64,000 nt of DNA, taken from assembly GCA_963989385.1 (NCBI GenBank), contig OZ022513.1:19761928-19825927 (forward strand). Direction: 5' to 3'. Source of the stretch: Ctena decussata. Lineage: Eukaryota; Mollusca; Bivalvia; Lucinida; Lucinidae. Both the position numbers and the translations under genes were made by a program. Each line of letters opens with the position of its first letter. The stretch's first letter is position 1. The notes under the pieces are model-generated. The model was given only the letters and a program-made list of their open reading frames with translations. It had not been told where the DNA came from and made no database searches. This document shows, in pieces, positions 57,846 to 64,000 of the stretch.

Positions 57846-58066
57846 TAGCCGTGACATGAGAAAACCAACAAAGTGGTTATTTGCCCAGCGCAGACTGAGA
57901 TCAGCCCGGGCATCTGCCAAGTCTGATCAGAGTCTTCGCTGTGCGCTTAAAGGGTAGCTCAGTGTCTAAGCTATCTTCATGCGGATAACGAAGGCTCTGG
58001 GCAGATTGACCTGAGTCTTTGCTGGGCGCATATACCACATTGTTGATTTTGTCGTGTCGATGCTTA
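57846..58066. mobile_element. GAGCCGCG foldback MITE, diverged copy 7
   Basis: Counterpart of 17589-17808. Confidence 0.65.
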
Positions 58067-58190
58067 AATGTCCCTTGCATAAGCTTCTGCAAATCACTGT
58101 TTTTTGTGCCAGTTCGAATGGTTTTTACTTAAATGTATCACTGACTTTAAGTGGGGGAAATTCCTACTTGCAAAACCTTCCGTACTGTTA

Positions 58191-58400
58191 TGAGCCGCGA
58201 CACAAAACTAACAAAGTAGCGTGTGCGCCAAGCGAAGACTCAGATCCACCGAGTCTGATCAGTCTTCGGCTTGCGCTTTAAGGATATCTAAGGCTCTAAG
58301 CCACCTTCATGCTCTTGTCTGATTGGGCGGATGCCCAGGTTGGTCTGAGTTTTTGCGTGGCGCACATGCCACTTTGTTGGATTTGTCGTGTCGCGGCTCA
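58191..58400. mobile_element. GAGCCGCG foldback MITE, copy 8
   Basis: Counterpart of 17935-18144. Confidence 0.75.
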
Positions 58401-58597
58401 GTTTAGTAAATTCACTGACCTGATATTGACTATCAGTGGGAAAATTAAAAGTTGGCTCTAACTGCTCCAGCTTTCCAGATATAATGCCAAATCTTTTACA
58501 GAAAGTTCCTTATGTTGTCCGGTTTTACATAAACTGCTTAACTGGCGAGGTTGCCATACCAACCGAAATGCTGAGAATGACCAAATTTTAGTAAACT

Positions 58598-58834
58598 TGA
58601 GCCGCGACACGAGAAAACCAACAAAGTGGTTGTGCGCCAAGCGCAGACTCAGATCAGCCTGGGCATCCACACAGTTCGACCAGACTCTTTGCTAAGCGCT
58701 TAAAGACTAGCTAAGTGCCTGAGCTACGTCCATGCGGACACCGAAGACTCTGATCAGACTGGGCGGATGCACAGGCTGATCTGAGTCTGCGCTGGGCGCA
58801 CAACCACATTGTTGGATTTGTCGTGTTGCGGCTC
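58598..58834. mobile_element. GAGCCGCG foldback MITE, copy 9
   Basis: Counterpart of 18342-18579. Confidence 0.8.
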
Positions 58835-59556
58835 ATTTAATAATCTCCTCAGTTGCCTTAAGAATGGGAAAGCTGAAAACGTTGTAGAAATGTTTTAGCT
58901 CACCTGAGCCGAAGGGGAACTGATAGGATAGGCAGACTCCGTCGTCCGTCTGTCATCTGTAAACATTTTCAAAGAATTTCTCTCCGAAGCTACTGAGTAT
59001 ACTATAACCAACTACCACATCTTTGTCAGTGTGTCAAGTACATGTATGGTCATGTAATTCTCTCCAATACCATAGACACATGCTCTGAACAAGCATATTA
59101 TAGCAAATTAAGTGGAAAGGCGTTTACTCCTTAATTCTGCAAGCTTAACGGTTTTTATGCACTCTGTAAATTCTTTTTAATTCTGCCCTCTTACATATAT
59201 TGTTCCAATACAAGCCGTATTGCCGCACTAACTACATGCGTACGTTGGCGATTATAATGAGGGGAGGGTGGGAGCGGGAGGGAGTGAGGGGGGGCAAGAT
59301 ATATGTTATTAGAGAATTAAGCAAAATCGCAAAAAATTACCATCAAACTCAGTCTTTAATGAAACTCTGACACATACTTATCAGCGTCTCCAATGCTTGC
59401 ATGTATTATTCCAGATAAATACATGTACGTAAACAGAGTTATAATAGAATAATTTTTGACATGAAAATTCTATGTTATAAAATTCGGTTATTGAAAAAAT
59501 ATCCAGAGTTTCAGTTACATAAAGCCAATGCAAGGTTTGAGATAAAACAATGCATT

Positions 59557-59822
59557 CAGGGCCCAGGTTCACAATCATTCTTTAAACTTAAGGACGACCT
59601 TAAAGTTAAGGTCTACAATTTCATATGTAAATAAAAGCTTACAAAAACTTAATGTATTTGAAATTTCCTTCGTATTACCGTTTTATGGCAATTCTCAGTA
59701 GAATCACGCAAAAACTGAGATTTACAATATGATTCAAATATGGATTTTCTAAGAGCGAAAATTCCCACCTTAACTTTAAGGTGGACCTTAACTTTATGAA
59801 TGGTTGTGAACCTGGGCCCAGG
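59557..59822. mobile_element. GGGCCCAGGTTCAC foldback MITE (B5)
   Basis: Counterpart of 19305-19566; the right flank has lost a few bases (CAGGTTTGCATG). Confidence 0.75.
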
Positions 59823-60142
59823 TTTGCATGAATTCATACATATGAGGTATTTCTTGTCCGGACCGTATTATGCCTAAATATTGAGAAACAGAGAGGCGTT
59901 CGATGAAACAGTGTAGACCTAGATCAGACTGCTCTCTAGGAGCAGTCTGATCAGGGTCTGCAATGTTTGTCATTCCATCAAATATTTTAATTCACAGTCT
60001 CCTATAGGCTATAATAAAATCATTTTTGTTTTCTAATTATAGAACAATTTGTAATCATGTCCCAATATTAATGGCATTTGAGGTAATTTGCGGACCGCTA
60101 ATTAAAAGCAGTTATGTTTTCAAAGAGCATAAAACAAACAAC

Positions 60143-60880
60143 TTTCTGTTGTGCAACTGAGCAAGAGCTGTTCTTATATTATTGAGCATATTGCATTCCT
60201 CTTTTGTCTGTGATAGCAGTGCTAACAGCCGAGTTAATCACTCACAGTGCTATCATGCTCTGGGCACACTGTTCCTCGAGATACGGGGGTGGTTCGTGGA
60301 GAAGCTTAAAGTGTCACATCGGTTCCAGTTCCCTGACAGGTCAGTATGTGATGGCCTGCGGGTTCGCTCCCTTGGTCCACTTGTGTGTGTGACAGATATG
60401 ACCTTTGGTTTTGTCTTTCCTCTTTGAGCACTCTTCGGTGATAAATATCTTCCCGTTTATAGAGCTTTCAGTGTTAACCTGTGCAATATTTCATACTTTT
60501 CCGTGCCAAAGTCTTGTTCGTACCTGAATGGACCCCATTGGAAATAAGCCATTTAGGCTTTATGGGCTATCCATGGGTATTAAGATCGAATCTTTCGAAT
60601 CAGTGAAAATGGGTGTGGGTGTTAGTTTTTTTACTTCTAGCAGCCTAGCTCATTCCAAAACTCTTTAAGTTCTAGTCAAATTCACTGTGATAATTTTATT
60701 TTTCTTCAATTAAATTCATATAGATATATACATAAATATCATTTAAGTGTGCTCTTAAATACCTCACTTGTTGATTAATTTTTAAATTTTAATTTCAAAA
60801 ATCGCTTTTATATAGTATATGTTACTTTGTTAAATGATCTTAATTCCTGAATAAATCTTAATCTTAATCTTAATCTTAAA
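60143..60880 (+). mobile_element. 5'-truncated retroposon with (TCTTAA)n tail (B5)
   Basis: Counterpart of 19889-20661, with a ~43-bp deletion near 60254 and a stop that breaks the ORF seen in B2. Confidence 0.55.
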
Positions 60881-61185
60881 CTTATAATCTGAGTTCATAA
60901 AGGGTTCGGTAATCTTTAGTATTTGGCTAAAATGCTTAAAACATAGGTCTAATACGGGCAAATTGGAAATTTTTAGCCGGACGGTAACATCCAACTTGAA
61001 AGACGGAAAATGAAGTTGAAAGAAATATGCAGTGACTGGTGTTCCAAAATATTACACAGTGCGTATGTAAATAGAATACATACTTTTCATCTGAACCATA
61101 GGCACCAGGGGAGCTCATGAAACAAGCAGGCTCCGTTGTCCATGGTCATCCGTCCATCGTGGCGTCTTTGTCTGTATGTCAATAT

Positions 61186-62745
61186 TGTTACGGAACTGGG
61201 CTGTTGCTGCTTCATTTCATGGTTAGATCGGTGCCGAATTATTGGTTATGATCGATCTATGTAAACACGAATTCGTGTGTCAACTTTGACCGGAAAATTA
61301 GCTCACTAAAACTGATAACTAAGCGTAATCCTGGCACGATGATGAAGTATTACCTTAATATTTTACCATTATGTGCTTTTTGTATGTTGGTATGCATTTT
61401 TATCTCTGTATTCTGGGTTTAAAGCAGCCAATTAACGGGATTTCAGTTCTCTGCACCAACGCTTTGTTTTCGGAACCTCTCGGTACTTTCCGGGTGTTGG
61501 CGGCAGGACTATCCGAATCGACCGAAACTGCACCAACGTTACGGAAATGTACGAGGCGCACCAACACCGCTCGTGAGGTCAACTGATGACGTTACAGGGT
61601 ATCACGTGCCCTGGCCCTATATAAGTGACGTCGCAGTGGGTGTCGGCCATTAGTTTGTACTTCGGTCAACTGATCCACATCAACTCTCTTGCTTGCTTAA
61701 GAAATATTAGAAATAACACCAATCACTATAGGTACTGTGCACCAACTGTACACCAACAGATCACCATGCCTGCTAGGAGAAATTTATATGGACCTTTAGA
61801 GGTCTCTCTCTCATAATCATTTATTTTAATATTTCTCTAGCGTTGGTGCTTGTTGACTTGTTTACTTTTTCTGTTGGTTTTGGTTGGCACATGATTCTAC
61901 TTTAAATAAGTCTTAAGACTTCTAGACTTTGTATTTAGAACTAAAGCAACTTTGATAATTATCTTAGGGATCACTGCCACCACACCTTAGGTTTGGTGCA
62001 CTCAGACACACACACACACACACCAACGAATGGTGCACTTGCTGTTGGTGCATGCACCCATTACATGATTTGTACAACTTGTTGAAGTTACTTATACCTA
62101 TGGCTGATGCTATCCATTTATGGTGCATAACTTAAACATACCGTTGGTGCATGCATTCATGATTGGTGCCACTGGTTGGTGAAGCTTACATCCTACTTTG
62201 TTGCAATACTTTGATGGTGCATACGTTTACCTCTGTTAAGTGCTTACACCCATGATTGGTGCATTCACCCATGATTGGTGCTCTCACCCATGATTGGTGC
62301 ATTCACCCATGATTGGTGCACTCACCCATGATTGGTACACCCTCCTATGATTGGTGCACCCTCACTGTATTATAGGCAAAGTTAGGAATTATATAGGTAA
62401 TTATAGGATACTTAATTTGAACAAGACACTACTTGTAAGGCCAAATATCCTATCTTGTTAATAGTTGGAATGTATACGTTTGATTCTAAACTACTTAGCA
62501 TTGGATACTAACCAGCACATTTTTATCTATTATACAATATTTGTATGTCTATAATACATCTAAGATGTACTGTTACATGTTTAAGAAAGAGTTCTTTTAA
62601 TAGACGAGTTAAAACTAGCCTATGTCTTGCCTTTCTATTCGCTTCCACTAACTAAGCTACCAATCCAGGTGAACCCTCGCAATTATGCAGCACCCAAGTT
62701 ATTCTTGATTGTTTGAAGCTACCTCGGCGCTGGGGTTCCGCTGCA
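61186..62745 (+). mobile_element. Solo LTR-like element, C3, uninterrupted
   Basis: 1,560 bp from TGTTACGGAAC to CCGCTGCA with ATAT flanks; TATA near 61617, short ORF at 61766, minisatellite 62245-62363. This is the best reference for the element. Confidence 0.7.
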
Positions 62746-62955
62746 ATATTTACATACAAGGTATCCTCTAAAGCCGCTAGACCGATTGAAACCAAATTTC
62801 ATATGGAGTCTCCAAGGATTGGGATAAGTTTGTTCAAACACTCCTCTACACATTACCGATATGGCCGCCTACATGGTAAAATGCATGTTTTAAAATCTTT
62901 ACTAGAACTAAAAGAAACGTTCTAGTTCAAAGTATACTGTACCACCGATGTCACA
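62746..62955. repeat. C-locus flank (unit 5)
   Basis: Same as 27398-27603; no gene. Confidence 0.55.
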
Positions 62956-63111
62956 GGAGCGGCAGTAGTGTAGTTGATAACACGCTGGAGTACCAATCCA
63001 GGGATCGCAAGATCGAACCTCCGCTTCTCCGGTCTTTCGGATGAGACTTTAAATCGAGGTCCCGTCTTCGTATGCCCTAATTGTTGGCGGGACGTCGAAC
63101 TCGAGTTCAAT
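62956..63111 (+). mobile_element. tRNA-derived SINE (copy S5)
   Basis: As S2; the A-box-like region has TAGTTGATAAC in place of TAGTGGATAAC. Confidence 0.75.
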
Positions 63112-64000
63112 AACAAGCATAAATATTGGTGTCACACGCTCTTAATAGGCTTGTTTAAACGAACACAAGACCATGTATTAACAATTAACAGGGCTTTTAA
63201 CGTTCTGTAATGACTCGGTTTGCGACAAGATTGCATTAGCAGTTATCCATAAAAAACTTACGACAGAATTACACAAATTCGGATATTGTAAAAATGGAAG
63301 TGCAGTCGACATCGAATGAAAACTTTGATGAACATGATTTTGACTTGTAAACTGCTGCTTAAAGTTGGACAAAATTCACGATAGTTGACCATGGCCTGAA
63401 ACGAGAATTTTATAGACATGCATAGTGCGTGTAGGAATCAGCAAGGTTATGGTGATGAGGCCGAAAAATAGTGCCAAAAAATTTCGTTATTTTGTAGCAT
63501 TGAAGTGGGATTTATGCAATAGCGCTCTAACATTTTTCCCAGTGCATTTACTTTTGCAAGGTCCATCGAAGATGTTGAATACCTCGGCATTTGGCCTCGG
63601 TTTTCAACATCTCCCTCGGGACCTTGCTAACGTTAATACAAGAAAAAAACATGTTTGATCCCTTTTACAGAATGAGCTCCAGATAAGAAACGGTAACAGG
63701 GACAGCTCTGTGCTGATCAGAGCTCTAGATGAGAGGGAGTATTTGATGATAATTAGGGAGAAATTTTCGTTAATTCTGCATAAAACCATATGTTGTGACC
63801 CCTCATCTGAACCGTCTTGTCGAGACGGTTCAGATGAGGGGTCACAATATATGGTTTTATGCAGTAATAAGAAAAATTATCTTTAATTATCATCAAATAC
63901 TCCTTCTTATCTAGAGCTCTGGCTGATTTTTGTTCTTATTTCTAAATGAATGTTGTTACCCCATATTAGAATCGTCTTGACAAGACAGTTTAAAGAAGGG
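63112..64000. repeat. Module A4, cut by window end
   Basis: Copy of A2 and A3 with the GCTGAT-flanked MITE at 63718-63921. No gene. Confidence 0.7.

Larger units (their letters stand above)
58835..61181. repeat. Module B5
   Basis: Counterpart of B2, with the same MITE (59557-59822) and retroposon (60143-60880). G-rich run near 59260. No gene. Confidence 0.7.

Overview
The window is eukaryotic and looks like intergenic DNA from a marine invertebrate, most likely a heterodont bivalve mollusc. That placing is an inference from repeat style: many foldback MITEs, TIR elements carrying ~190-bp tandem repeats (the 'pearl' style described in oysters), tRNA-derived SINEs and a jockey/CR1-like LINE. 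I found no intact host protein gene, rRNA, true tRNA gene or CRISPR array. Almost every short ORF lies in a repeat. The only convincing protein homology is a broken non-LTR reverse transcriptase, present twice.

The window is an array of a few modules. Each array step ends in a B module (about 1.4-2.4 kb), a C locus and a SINE; five of these are present. The SINE is followed by either module A (about 2.5-4.5 kb, with the 190-bp repeats) or module D (about 15 kb). The order is: SINE end-A1 (1-1655), B1-C-SINE (1656-3999), D1 (to 18579), B2-C-SINE (18580-27757), A2 and unique DNA (to 34430), B3-C-SINE (to 38007), A3 and unique DNA (to 41355), B4-C-SINE (to 43306), D2 (to 58834), B5-C-SINE (to 63111), A4 (to the end). 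Paired modules look very similar by eye, with mostly scattered single-base differences.

Module D holds, in order: a CGGAT-rich block; a minus-strand LINE pseudogene split by a 3.6-kb TIR element; a 1.5-kb TTAA-flanked foldback element; a 320-bp foldback; a non-autonomous LTR retrotransposon (complete with both LTRs, PBS and PPT in D2; 5' end deleted in D1); and three GAGCCGCG foldback MITEs. The 3.6-kb TIR element lies in opposite orientation in D1 and D2 although the flanking LINE is co-oriented. This is the most striking rearrangement here.

The C locus carries a ~1.55-kb solo-LTR-like element in three of five copies and is empty in the others. In C1 that LTR is interrupted by a 4,873-bp TA-flanked TIR element with no recognisable gene but seven dispersed copies of a GTAACGTATA-type motif. 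In C2 it carries a ~99-bp insertion. Filled and empty sites within one window give a relative order of events: the LTR insertion preceded some module duplications, and the C1, C2, B1 and A-module insertions are later or lineage-specific.

All comparisons were made by eye; no search or alignment was run. Repeat boundaries are usually good to within a few bases where a target-site duplication or empty site is named, and looser otherwise. Stacked or mis-joined haplotypes in the assembly could contribute to the repeated module order and should be excluded.
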